Assembly (NCBI RefSeq): GCF_018446385.1
Contig: NC_056001.1
Span: forward strand, 10,286,672 to 10,350,671
DNA: 64,000 bases
Source of the DNA: Zingiber officinale
Lineage: Eukaryota; Streptophyta; Magnoliopsida; Zingiberales; Zingiberaceae
Direction of reading: 5' to 3'
In this document: in pieces, positions 11,451 through 22,087 of the stretch
Layout: every line of letters begins with the position of its first letter
Position numbering within the stretch: the stretch's first letter is position 1
Translations under genes and position numbers: made by a program
Notes under the pieces: model-generated
What the model was told of the DNA's origin: nothing
Database searches by the model: none
What the model saw: only the letters and a program-made list of their open reading frames with translations

Positions 11451-12246
11451 GATGTGAGCAATGCAAGTTAAGTTAGGGTAAAACAGATGCAATAAAAAAT
11501 AGTTAATATGCAAATAAGTCCAAAAAAAATTTTCAATTGAAAAATTATATACCTCCCCCTAGACTTAACATTACTTCTCCCCCTTTGATCACATAAAAAA
11601 ATGGGATTTCTAAACAAGTCTAAGATAAATTCTCAAAAAAAATCTTAAGTGTTAAAAATTTTAAAAGATTTCTATGTTTGAAATATTCATAAGGAAAAAA
11701 TTTCTAAGGCAAGTTGCAAAAAAAAATTTAAGTGTTTGCAAAAATTTCTAAGTAAAACAAAATTTTATGCAGCAGAATAGATACCTTAAAAAAAATAAAA
11801 AAATTCTAATTTCCAAAAATAATAATTTTCTATATATATATATATATATTAAATATTTTCTAACACAAATTGAATAACCCTTTTAAAGCATTAAGTAATT
11901 TTAAATTAATATTTTTTCAGTTAGTCAATTAAACTTTTCATTTCGATACTTGGCTTCTAGACAGTGGTGAGACACTAGGCCTTCTTGATTATTGGAACAA
12001 CAACCACTTTCTAGACAAAGCCACATAAAGAAATTAGTTGTTTAATTTCCTTGCTGAAAATGCTAAGTCTAATTTTAATTTTAAATTAAACAAGTTTTTG
12101 GAACTCAATAGAGGTTCCTTCCTACAGGGTTGATTAAATATTTTCTAGGTACATAGGCCTTTGATATTTTTCTAATTTGATTTTGGTGAAACCTATAATA
12201 CCAATTTAAGCCTTTATAATTTCTAAAAATAGAAATATTTGAACCA
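11451..12246 (-). other. Non-coding internal stretch downstream of gag
   Basis: A/T-rich sequence between the gag stop and the purine tract, with a (TA)n run near 11832. I see no pol domain and no long frame. An identifiable block, TGGCGAGACACTAGGCCTTCTTG in variant form near 11965, is shared with 27045 in the related nested element. Confidence 0.7.
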
Positions 12247-13527
12247 TTAAACTTTTTCAATTTCTTCTTTTAGTTTTTCATTTTCAATTTTCAATTTATC
12301 AAAATCCTCTATAAGACATGATTTTGCCAAAATTCTTTTTGTTTCTAAAATTTTATTTAATAATTTGGTATTTTTATTTTTTAATTTATACATGGATTTA
12401 ACCATTGCCTTAATACCAAAGTAAAGTTGATCAGGGGGTAAGAGGCATACCTCATTTACCATATCAGACTTGAAGCCTGAATCTCCCCCTACTTCGCTAC
12501 TTTCCTCTGAGGTCGCTCCCCCTTCATCGATGCTGGGTTCTGATGTACTTTGTCCTTCGTAGATTGCCATCAGTACTATCCCGACATATTCTTGAATCTC
12601 AGACTCAGATGGACAAGTGTCATCCCAAGTAGTTTTTAGATTCTTGTGCTTTTTGGGTGCCTTGACTTTGTCCTTCTTTAGTTCTGGGCAGTCTTCTCTT
12701 AGGTGTCCTTCCTTTTGACACTGGTAGCAACGAACCCTTCTTCTATTTCTTGGATTCTTTTTATTCTGTATTTCTTTAAACTTATTAGATCTAAAAAACT
12801 TTTTAAAGTTTCTTACCATGTATGCTTCCTGATCATCTTCTGAGTCTGACTCAGGTTCATCCCTTTTGGTTGTGTTTAGTGCGATCATCTGGCTTGATTC
12901 CTTTGTTGTTCCTGCACACCTAGTTTCATGTAATTCAAGAGTGGAGAATAATTCTTCTAAAGTACTTACCTCCAGGTCTTTCGAAATATAGTAGACGTCG
13001 ACGATTGATGTCCATTCTGAAGTTCTGAGAAACACGTTGAGTGCGTAGCGTATAGTGTCTCGATTTGTTACCATTTCTCCGAGGTTCTCAAGACCAGTGA
13101 TCAGTTCTTTTACCTTCGCGTGTAGATTGGCTACCTTCTCACCTTTTTCCAGACGGATGTTTATCAGCTTGTTCCGGAGAATGTCTCTGCTAGCGAGCTT
13201 CACTTCAGACGTGCCTTCATGGAGTTCTAGGAACTTCTCCCAGAGTTCTTTAGCAGGTGAATAGCTTCTGATGCGATTGACCTCTTGAGGCGGCAACACG
13301 CTCAACAGGTGATATTCCGCACGGCTGTTTGCTACAGACTCATTCTGCTCCTTCTTTGTCCAAAGGCTCTCTTTTTTTTCCTCTCCATCTTGATTTGTCG
13401 GAGTTACAAAACCATACTTCATAATAGACCGGATTTCGAAATCAAATTTTAGGAATACCTCCATACGTCGCTTCCAGTCTGCGAAGTCCCCCTCGAATTT
13501 TGGTGGAACGATGCTTGGTTCAGCCAT
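12247..13527 (-). CDS. Gag polyprotein of the gag-only element
   Basis: An intact frame of about 426 codons from the first ATG at 13527; the frame is open further back through the primer-binding site without an ATG. The N-terminal half matches the Copia gag family (DUF4219 then UBN2/Retrotran_gag_2): PKFEGDFADWKRRMEVFL near residue 10, LWEKFLELHEGTSEVK near 115. One CCHC zinc knuckle (CYQCQKEGHLREDC) lies near residue 265. An acidic Ser/Glu-rich stretch follows, and the C-terminus is predicted coiled coil (KLKIENEKLKEEIEKV). It should form the particle that packages element RNA in the cytoplasm. There is no frameshift to a pol. The frame is intact even though the LTRs have diverged, which hints at selection or a recent source. 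Confidence 0.85.
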   Translation of the reverse strand: MAEPSIVPPKFEGDFADWKRRMEVFLKFDFEIRSIMKYGFVTPTNQDGEEKKESLWTKKEQNESVANSRAEYHLLSVLPPQEVNRIRSYSPAKELWEKFLELHEGTSEVKLASRDILRNKLINIRLEKGEKVANLHAKVKELITGLENLGEMVTNRDTIRYALNVFLRTSEWTSIVDVYYISKDLEVSTLEELFSTLELHETRCAGTTKESSQMIALNTTKRDEPESDSEDDQEAYMVRNFKKFFRSNKFKEIQNKKNPRNRRRVRCYQCQKEGHLREDCPELKKDKVKAPKKHKNLKTTWDDTCPSESEIQEYVGIVLMAIYEGQSTSEPSIDEGGATSEESSEVGGDSGFKSDMVNEVCLLPPDQLYFGIKAMVKSMYKLKNKNTKLLNKILETKRILAKSCLIEDFDKLKIENEKLKEEIEKV

Positions 13528-13568
13528 CTCGTTGTTTCGATCGGCGGTTAGTCCTCCTGAAGTGCCTT

Positions 13569-13580
13569 GCTCTGATACCA
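13569..13580 (-). other. Primer-binding site of the gag-only element
   Basis: TGGTATCAGAGC on the minus strand, complementary to the 3' end of initiator tRNA-Met, lies two bases inside the LTR end at 13583. Confidence 0.85.
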
Positions 13581-13582
13581 CT

Positions 13583-14471
13583 TGTTGGTCCCTTTGGAGT
13601 CCGACAAGAGGGGAGGGGTGAATTTCCCTACAAAAAGAGAAACAAACCTTTCTTGGATATTTAACTAATTTAAAAGAACTTGTAATAAAAAATAAAGAGA
13701 CTAATAAAATGCAAATCAGACACAGAGGTTTACTTGGTTTGCAATCAGGGGATTGCTAATCCAAGGAAAGTAAGTGCACTATCTGATGATCTCCTTCGGG
13801 CAGAGTAGCCTCTTTACAGCGTTGACAGCACAAATAAAAAGAACAGAAATGAAAGCACAGAGAAAACTAATTACAAGTGAGTTCAATGATATGTGCAAAC
13901 CAGTGCTATATTTATAGCACTGGTCGGGACGCCCCGAAGGGTTCAGGGCGCCTTGGGGGGATAAAATTTTATCCCCAACGTTCAGATCGCGATAAGCTTC
14001 GATCCAGCCAAAATCTTCTCTCCGGGCGCTTGGAAGGGTTCCGGGCGCCCCGAGCCCTAAAGTCAACAGAAGTTGACTTTTTTCGTTCGTGACTTCTGCT
14101 CCGGTTCAGCACGTCTCGGTCCGGGTCTTTCGTTCCGGCTCCGCTAGCTTGGGTGATCTCGGCCATCCGGAATAGGGCTCACCCTAACCCAAGTTCCGGC
14201 CTTCTCCTCAAGCAGCCTTCCTCCCCGGTTTCTCGTCGCTCGAACACCGTACACGTTCTTCTCGTCCACTGGTGTACTCTTCCACGGTCACCTCGTCCCT
14301 CGGACGCACCGAGCCCGTCGGCTCTCTCCCCGTGCCGTCCTTCTTGCTAGCCGCGTCTTCCGCTCGACTTCCTGTGTTCCTAAGCTCCTGCACACTTAGA
14401 CATAAGGGTTAGACAACGCAGGACCTAACTTAGCTTGTTTGATCACATCAAAACACCTTGGGGTTTCAACA
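13583..14471 (-). repeat. 5' LTR of the gag-only element
   Basis: It is the partner of 10491-11436 and shares the conserved palindrome near 13957. It lacks one block of CGGGCGCCC repeats present in the other LTR, so that repeat block has expanded or contracted since insertion. Confidence 0.85.
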
Positions 14472-14476
14472 CATTA

Positions 14477-14962
14477 AATGTAGAAATCTGGTATCCTAGA
14501 ACACTCAATTTTGAACTCATAGGCTACTCTGACTCATACTATGCTGGCTGTAAACTGGACTGTAAAAGTACAAGTGGTGGGTGTCAGATACTTGGCTAAT
14601 CACTTATCAGCTAGTTTAGTAGGAAGCAACACTATGTTGCCTTATCTACTATTGAGACAGAATATATAGCTATAGAAGAATGTGTTGTCCAATTATTATG
14701 GATAATGCACACTTTAAAAGACATCAATTTAAACTTTACAAATACAAAAGTACTAATTGATAATGTCAGTTTAATTAATTTAACCAAAAATTCTGTACAT
14801 CATTCAAGAACTAAACACATCGAAATTAGACGTCACTTTATCAGAGATCATGTCACTAACGGTGACATTGAACTCAAATACATTGAGTCCAAGTCAAACC
14901 TAGCTAACATATTCACTAACCCCTCCTTGAAAGTGGATTTAGTAACTTGCGCCAACAATTAG
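14477..14962 (+). pseudogene. SIRE-type RNase H fragment
   Basis: The frame continues the RT at 9763-10485: LNVEIWYPRT, IGYSDSYYAGC, KSTSGGCQ, then ETEYIAIEECVVQLLW, and an intact tail at 14705-14962 with VHHSRTKHIEIRRHFIRDHV. These are the end motifs of Copia RNase H. One frameshift and a stop lie near 14590. The terminal NN stop at 14960 matches the usual end of the polyprotein. Confidence 0.83.
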
Positions 14963-15920
14963 GAATGTGCTTAATAGACTATGACTCTTAATTTCAAAAT
15001 TACTTTCAAAATTTATTCGTTAAAATTCTAGGGTAAAATTCTTTATTTATTTTTCTCAAAATTTCCCTTATTTTTAGAAATTTCAAAATTATTTTTAGTG
15101 TTAGTCTAAATTAAACCATTAGAAAGCATGCTTCTATAGATCTAGGACTTGAGCATCTCACCAACACACTAGGACTACCTTGTTCGTGTATTGCTAAACT
15201 TATAAAGGGGTGAGATGCATAAGCAGATTACTTGAACTTAAGATGCTTATATCAGTGCATCAATATAAGTCTGGGCATTAAATACCAAACTAACAGTAAT
15301 CAAATTAAATTTTTTTAGTTTAGTCAAACACTAACTAGATAAATTAACTTAATCTGACTAACCAAGTGAAAATTACTATTTTCTGATAGTTAGTAAGTAA
15401 CTAATGGTTAGACAATTAAGGATATTTTTTAGTTATCTATTTTGAAATAATGTCAGGTTCAGGGGGAGGATTAATAACTTAGATATTGTTTTGAAAATTT
15501 GTAAAGTTTCTAAACCCTTCAACTTTATCACCCTTAGTGTTTTTAAATGATAGCTTTGTAAATCAGTTTGACCACTATTTAAGTTTTTGAAATATTATTT
15601 TAAAAGACATTTAAAAAAAATATAAATTTCAAATGTTTTCAAAAGTTATCTTAAAAAAACCTAGCTATTTTAAAAATATTTCTTGTTATTTTTTTTTTGA
15701 ATTTTCGAACCTTAAAGTTATTTTTGCAAAAAAAAATCTTTTGAAAACCTTATGAATAATTAGTAGATTTTGAAAATAATTTCAAATTTTCTAATCTTTA
15801 AAGTCATTTTACAAAAACTTAGAATTATCAATTTTTTGTATCTTTTGGAAATCTTATATTTTAAAAATTGTGTAGATTTAGAAAATAATTTCAAAATCAT
15901 CTTATTTTTGAAAATCATGA
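14963..15920 (+). other. SIRE 3' untranslated region, A/T-rich
   Basis: This stretch follows the RNase H stop and is dominated by A and T homopolymer runs. I see no env-like frame with membrane segments. A 147-codon minus-strand frame at 15760-16203 spans the junction with the next repeat and looks accidental. Confidence 0.6.
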
Positions 15921-17798
15921 TGATATGGGTTATAAGGAGTGGAGTCCGTGTAATAATGTGAAAGGGGATATAAAGAGAAGAAAGAGGAAGTAAAGAGGTT
16001 CGGTCATGACAAATGCACTCGGTAAGCAAATCTTGGTTGTCCACTTTGGACAGGCCGGGATAAAAATAATAGAGCACATGATATAAATAGGTATATGAGA
16101 CCGAACAAATCCATATGGGTGGAGTACTAGCAAGTGCACCTACGCCCAACGAGGAAGTCTTGATCAAGCAGGAAATATCGACCGAGAATGTAAGTCTGGT
16201 CAAGAGTATAAGCCAGATCGAACTATAACAAACGAAGGATTAGCGCGTGTTGATACTCTCGGTAGTAGACAGACGACCGAGCATAAATATCGGCTAAGTT
16301 AAAATAACAGAGGGTCAATAAACCTAGGAGTACTTAGCAAGCAAAGCTCCGCTGAGTTTAAAGATGTACATCCCTAACCAATCTCTGTAGTCGGTCTAGT
16401 AAAGACTGATTACTTGTCATAAGGCACAACATGACTCGATAGGCAAAATCCACGTGAGCATAAACATAATACAAACATATTTCGCTCGGTAGTAGAATCC
16501 CGGTCGAGCGTATACATGACTCGTTCGGCAAACCGAGACGGTCAGAAGGGGTTCGGCTCGGAAACATCTGTTCAGACATAGATATGACACGTCCGGTAGT
16601 ATAAGTTCAGTTAAGTGTATACATGACTCGTTAGGCAATATAATCTCGGACGATCAAGCAGACATACGAACCGAGACGGGCAGGAGGGACCTGGCTTAAC
16701 ATGCTCGGTAGAATAAGCCTAATCGAGCATACTCATAACTCGTACGGTAATATAATCACGGGTGATCAAGCCGACATACAAACTAAGGTTGTTAGGAGAG
16801 ACCCGGCTTAACATGCTCGGTAGAATATGCCCGATCGAGCATACACATAACTCGTATGGTAATGTGATCTCGGGTGATCAAGCCGACATACAAATCAAGG
16901 TTGTTAGAAGGAACCCAGCTCGGAAATATTCGGTCGAACATAGACACAATACGCTCGATAATATAATCCCGGGCGGATATACCAATACGCACCTTTATGA
17001 GGCTATTAGTGTGACATCGACCCGGCAAAATCTGACCGGATATAAAGACACTCACATTCATTAAGTCTCATAAACATATCCAGTAAGGAGTATTATAACT
17101 AAATATAAGTGATGTATGGATAATATACAATCATATGGTAATTTGACGGGAAACGGCTCCTAGAAACTTCTGTAGGTATGATAGACTGCAAAGAAGGTAT
17201 ATCTGGAGTACGAAAAAGATTTCTTAAACTATTATTGCAAGTACTTACGCCATCTCATAACAAACTCTAACAAACTGGGGTCCACTTCATGACTACGGAG
17301 GTTATATGAAGTGGTATAAAAAGGGGAATCCTCTCAGTTGGCCAGGTACGCGCACAACACCACCACTGAAACTCTAGTTCCATTCCAGTTCACTGTACTT
17401 CTTCTTCTTCCCGCTTGGAACAGAGAGGACTGACTTAAGTGCTGGAGGGCCTAGTTAGGGATTCCCACCCCGGTCTTAGGTCACTGACGTTTTGTCGGTT
17501 GGCTTCATAGTGCGCAGGAGGTGATAGCATCTGCAGGGGCATTGATCCGTGGACTCCCTTTGACGCATTATTCTCATTCGCTGGAGTCTCTGCTCTGGAT
17601 CGACTTTGGGTTTCTTCGATTCAATTTTGACTCGCTGCTCTTGCTGCTAGGAGGTATTCTTGATTGGATTTCTTTGGGATCTGCTTTGGTTTTCTCAGAT
17701 CCATTATTATTCGTTTTCCTTGGGAGCTGTCGCCTATCCTTTCTCCAGAGTGTTCACGTCCCCAGCTCTTCATCGTGTCAAGCTTTCAGACAGGATCA
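15921..17798 (+). repeat. Probable solo LTR of a Tat-type Gypsy element
   Basis: The region differs sharply from its A/T-rich flanks. It begins TGATATGGG and ends ACAGGATCA, the same ending as the Tat LTRs at 23089 and 33527. A TATA box (TATAAAAA) lies at 17315, followed by a C/T-rich leader. No internal region follows. The flanking five bases (CATGA and CCTAA) match only partly, so the ends are approximate. Confidence 0.5.
16431..16990 (+). repeat. Tandem repeats of about 110 bp inside the solo LTR
   Basis: Five to six units begin near 16431, 16515, 16621, 16734, 16845 and 16944. Each contains an ACTCGTNNGGTAATATAATC-like block and a GACGATCAAGC-like block followed by GCTCGG. They are the likely cause of the LTR's length and of several accidental reading frames. 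Confidence 0.7.
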
Positions 17799-18148
17799 CC
17801 TAACATAAAGTTTTTACTTTTAAAAATCACTTTCCAAGTTGTCTTTAAAGATTCTCTTCATGTTAATTAACTTATTTTCTAAATCTATTTTTAACTCCCC
17901 CAAGTAACCCTAAAAATTTTCTATTGTCAAAGTTTTTTTTCGTTACTTAACTTAGCAAATTTTTTCCCATGTATTGTCTATTCCTATTTTTTGATGAATG
18001 TCAAAGGGGATGAGTTCGGTGGATTAAGTTAGCAAAATACCAAGCATAACATCAAAATAAGACTAACTTAAAAACCATGTCATTTATTTTTACATATTAT
18101 TTTTTTCTAACTTAACCCAAGTTGTCATTGCATCAAAAGGGGGAAGAT
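17799..18148 (+). other. SIRE 3' end with polypurine tract
   Basis: A/T-rich SIRE sequence resumes here. CATCAAAAGGGGGAAGAT at 18131-18148 is the plus-strand purine tract next to the LTR at 18149. Confidence 0.7.
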
Positions 18149-19240
18149 TATTGGTGTAGGTTGCACTAACAGTTTAACTCAGGTTTTGATGAATGACAAA
18201 GTAAGTTAAGTTAGATTTAAAGCGATCTAACGATTTAATTAAGTGTGCAGGAGAAGTCCAGATAGTTCGACGGGCTAACCGAATATCTGGCAAAAAATTC
18301 AGCTAGGTCGATGGGTTGATTGGATAGCTGGTATGAAGTCCAGATAGGTCGAAGGGCAAACCGGATATCTAACACGAAGTCCAGCTTGGTCAATGGGCCG
18401 ATTGAATAGCTGACATGAAGTTCAGACAGGTCGATGAGCGGATCTGATGTCTGGCAAAGCGGTAAGTTAAAGTAAGTCACTGGAGGAGAGTGACTTGGTG
18501 AGGACGCGTTCCCCATTTGAGGGAATAGTAGGTGTCGATCCAACTTAGATCCATTTGAAAATTCTAAGTTAAGATCTTGACTAGATTCTGGTCTCGAGGA
18601 AACAAAATCTAATTACTACCCTTGACTATAATTTTACTAACACTTATTTTGCAGGGTAGGATAAGTTTTATTATCTCAGACTAACTTCATTTTGTAAAAA
18701 ATAAAAGCGGCTGGAAAAGTTGATCCGGGCGCCCGGAGTGATCCGGGTGCCCGGAAGCGGTCCGAGTACTTGAAATGCCCAAAATCGATCTTCTCGCCAG
18801 CTTGGAGCGTGTTGATTGGATGGCTGATGTCATGATACAGGTGCCCAAAACTTTCTATATAAGAATCCTTCCACCAGGAGCAAAAATAACAACTTCTCTC
18901 TGCAACTGCTTTCTTGTGCGTTGTTCCAAAGACGCTCCTACGACGCTGTAAAGCCTCTCCGACAACCTGTGACTCAGTTTTTATTTTCCTTGTTGTCGGT
19001 AACTTTACTTTTCTTGTACTTACTGTGTAACACTTTTGCAAACCATTAGTGGATTACCCAACGAAAATATTCTCACGTGCGGGCCTTGGAGTAGGAGTCG
19101 ACGAAGGCTCCGAACCAAGTAAAACTTAGTGTGTTAGCATTATTTTTGGTATTACTTTCCGCTGCGTACTTTGACTTGATAATGATTTTTCAATGATCGC
19201 TATTCACCCCCACCCCTCTAGCGTTCTTTTCAATCCAATA
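18149..19240 (+). repeat. 3' LTR of the SIRE-type element
   Basis: It starts TATTGG (one change from TGTTGG) after the purine tract and ends CCAATA (one change from CCAACA). It contains the hairpin array at 18252-18456, a CCGGGCGCCCGG palindrome near 18726, and a TATA-like TATATAAG near 18857. The matching 5' LTR is not in the window because the left half of the element is lost. Confidence 0.78.
18252..18456 (+). repeat. Five 41-bp hairpin units in the SIRE LTR
   Basis: Units start near 18254, 18297, 18336, 18377 and 18418. Each has arm pairs such as CCAGATA/TATCTGG, CAGCTA/TAGCTG and CAGACA/TGTCTG, around GGTCGA..ACCGGAT. Reverse-complemented, the unit reads TGCC-arm-TATCCGGT..GACCTA-arm-GGACTT, the same layout as the arrays at 35286 and 41190. 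Confidence 0.8.
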
Positions 19241-19345
19241 GGTACTATTGCTATAACTCTATTACTATAATACTCCACTATTTCATATCAAACTATTTAA
19301 GGGGAGAGCCCTCCCTACCCTACTGGAGCCTCCCTTGACCCTGAG

Positions 19346-22061
19346 TGTAAAATACCGAAAATAGGTGAATATTAATAAGGGAATTTTTCAGAATTTTTGG
19401 AAAATTTCCGGGAATTTTTCGGAGCTCGTATGAACGAGTTAACGGGGATAAAAATGGGGCCCAAAAAAGCATGTTTAAGTTACCCCTTTTTAGCGAGGAA
19501 ATGTTTCTATTTCTTTATCTTTATTTCCTTTTCTTTATTTTTATTTCTTTTTCCTCCGTTTCCTTCTCCTTGCCCTAACCGCACTCGGCCGTTCCACCTC
19601 CCTCCGAGCGTTTAAGCTGTGATCAAGGGAGAAGCCGAGCACTCCTTTTCGTTTTCTTTCTTCTCCTTTCCCTTCCGACGCCGATTCTTTGGCCACAGGA
19701 GCTTCGAGCGCCGACCACAGGTTTGCCGAACCATTGTCGGTCTCCCTCTCCGGGTCACGGCCAACAGGGGCTCGCCAGAAGGAGGATCAGCACCGTTGCA
19801 TCGCGTCGCCACCACTACAGCCGACGACGAGCCGTGCCCTAGTTTCCACTGTCGCGGCAGCCTAGCCTCATTCACTCCATCTCCTCTGGTCCGATGAGCC
19901 AACGCCGACTCTCTGTGCCGGCACCCGAGCCCCAGTGCCGTCACCGTACCCTAGCGAGCCCGACGCCACTCCTTTGCCACTGCCGCTACACACTTTGCCC
20001 CAGTGCCGAACCGACCCTTTCTTCTGCCCTAGCCGAGCCTCACATTGGCGTGAGTTGCTGCCCTGGATTCTACCGAGCTTTGGCTTTAGGGTAAGCTGTT
20101 GGTTTAGAACTGTGGAGGTAAGGTTAGGGTTTAATTCACAGAGGTGGATGTATTAACTAAAAATTTTGGGTGTTTGATGTGTAGGTCAGTGGCTCACTCT
20201 AGCTACGACCACAGTTCCGGCAGCAGGTGTTTCATCGACAAATTAACGACGAAGTATACGAATTTGGGTGAGTTTGGATTGAGGTAAATGCATTGTTGCG
20301 CGTATAATTGATTTATGTTTGAATTATTAATCTAATGGGTTGATTAGGGATTAGATAACTAACCCTAATTAACCGTTGGATTTAATCAAGGTAGGTTGAG
20401 GATATATGACTAGGGTTTTACCCTAAATTAGTCCTAGGGATTTTATTTAGCTGTTCTTATGAAGTTAGCTAAATAAAATATTTATATATTGGTATTACAG
20501 GACTTTGACGCGAGGCGAGTATCTCGATGTCGGATTTCGACATTCCTATTGGAGGCAGGTACTTTTGACTTTATGTCTTTGATATGCATAGTAGTGAATT
20601 TAACAAGTAGTAATAATTATGTTCTCTTATTTGTTTCGGTTAATCACTACCCGATACCCGTTACATGATTGGTTGATTGCTTGTTTTGCATCTCATGTAT
20701 TCCTTACCTGTTGATACATGCTTATAGGGGTAGTGATACACCATGCTTCACCATGTTCAGGACCTAGGTTTTATACCTTCAGTGTACCTTTGATTTGATT
20801 CGTTGGCCTATGGTGCACTTTTATATATATATGGATTAGCTCAGGATATTTTGTGGTTAGTGTCATGTACCATTTGCATGATTGCATGCTGTGCGATAGT
20901 CCTCTCCATTATTGTTGAGCACATCGCCAGTTACATGGATCTGCACATACCACCACTCATGGGTTAGTGGTCGATTCAGGCAGAGTGTGTTGCAGCAGGA
21001 ACTTTGTTTGGCTCCGTTGGTCTGCTCATGTGTAGCGTGACGCAACGTGTTAGCCGGCAGGGATTCGTCCCCGTCATCGTGTACCGGGAGTTGAGAGCAT
21101 TGCGCTCCCCCATTTATGATTTGGGGTAGGAGGATAGGTGTATTCCGACAGCATCCCGTCCACTCGGTCACTCATCAGGAGTAGTGACGACAGAGTGCAT
21201 GGTTGTCACAGCCCTACCCACTCGGCCTCACTATTGAGTGTGAGATGATCGACTGGCGTCAGGGGTGACCAGGACGCATCATTGGCATCATATGCATGAT
21301 GCATTTATTGCTTGTGTTTGTGTTTGTTGCATTTATATGCTGTATATTGTTTGGACGCCTATGTTTGACATGCATATAGGATTTCTGTACCACTCGGACT
21401 ATTTGTCCTTATACTCAGGTCCTGGTTAGTACAGTTTTTCTCCTGTTTACTTCAGTTGCATTTCACCCTTTTATATCAAGAGACTGTACGCATGATTAGT
21501 GCTAGATGTTATTTCCCTACTTTGCATATCAGTTGTACCTGCTGAGTGTTGGAATCACCCCGCCTCCATTGTTGATATTTTCAGGTTGATGCTGTCAGGA
21601 GAGAGTTCCAGTTGCTGGTCCCCTGCAGACCACGAGGACTTATTGACCTTTTAGTTTTTTTTTCTTCTTATTTGACTATATTTAGAATTGGTTTATTTTG
21701 ATACTTGGATAATGTATGGATTGTGTTTGTCGATGGATTTTTATTCGATATGTTTTACTACATACCTGCCTGGACGGCAGAAGAGGTGAGTTTTGTCGGA
21801 TTTGTGTTTTATGAGTGTAGTGGAGTAGAAAAAATCGGATTTGAGCTTTATGGGTGTAGTGGAGTAGGATTATTTTCGAGTCATCTTATTACTGCTCTGT
21901 TTGTCTACTATTAAGCTGCATGGGTGATTGTTTATTTACTGTTATTATTCCAGCCGCATGTGGCTGAGGTATATGGATATGTAGAAAGTTTCATATTGTC
22001 CGCCGTACAGGGGAGATGCTGCCGAAATTTCTTCGGACAGGGACTCCTCCGGGGCGTGACG
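19346..22061 (+). repeat. Solo LTR of a del/Tekay-type Gypsy element
   Basis: A 2,716-bp block starts TGTAAAATACC and ends with a segment resembling GGGGAGATGCTGCCGAAATT and GGGGCGTGACG, typical of del/Tekay LTR ends. It is flanked by CTGAG at 19341-19345 and 22062-22066, a perfect 5-bp target duplication. No gag, pol or second LTR is present, so it is what remains after recombination between the two LTRs. Small reading frames inside are not supported as genes. Confidence 0.8.
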
Positions 22062-22087
22062 CTGAGGCTACCATGCATTATCCTTTA

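Larger units (their letters stand above)
10491..14471 (-). mobile_element. Complete gag-only (TR-GAG-like) LTR element
   Basis: The 3,981-bp element has LTRs at 10491-11436 and 13583-14471, a primer-binding site at 13569-13580, a purine tract at 11437-11450 and a perfect 5-bp target duplication. Its internal region is only 2.1 kb and encodes gag and nothing else, so protease, RT, RNase H and integrase must come from an autonomous relative, most likely SIRE-type. Non-autonomous elements of this plan are known in plants as TR-GAG. LTRs differ by substitutions and a 150-bp indel, so the insertion is not very recent. Confidence 0.88.
10486..14476. repeat. Target-site duplication CATTA around the gag-only element
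   Basis: CATTA occurs at 10486-10490 just before TGTTGG and again at 14472-14476 just after CAACA. The interrupted RNase H frame continues on either side. This fixes both ends of the inserted element. Confidence 0.88.

Noticed and set aside
13569-13580. Partial tRNA gene
   Set aside because: Only 12 bases match the 3' end of initiator tRNA-Met; its place next to the LTR shows it is a primer-binding site.
15760-16203. 147-codon minus-strand frame considered as an env-like gene
   Set aside because: It spans the border between SIRE 3' sequence and a different LTR and has no signal peptide or membrane pattern that would support env.
19612-19944. 110-codon minus-strand and nearby plus-strand frames in G/C-rich DNA
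   Set aside because: They lie inside a solo LTR with a defined target duplication, so they are LTR leader sequence.
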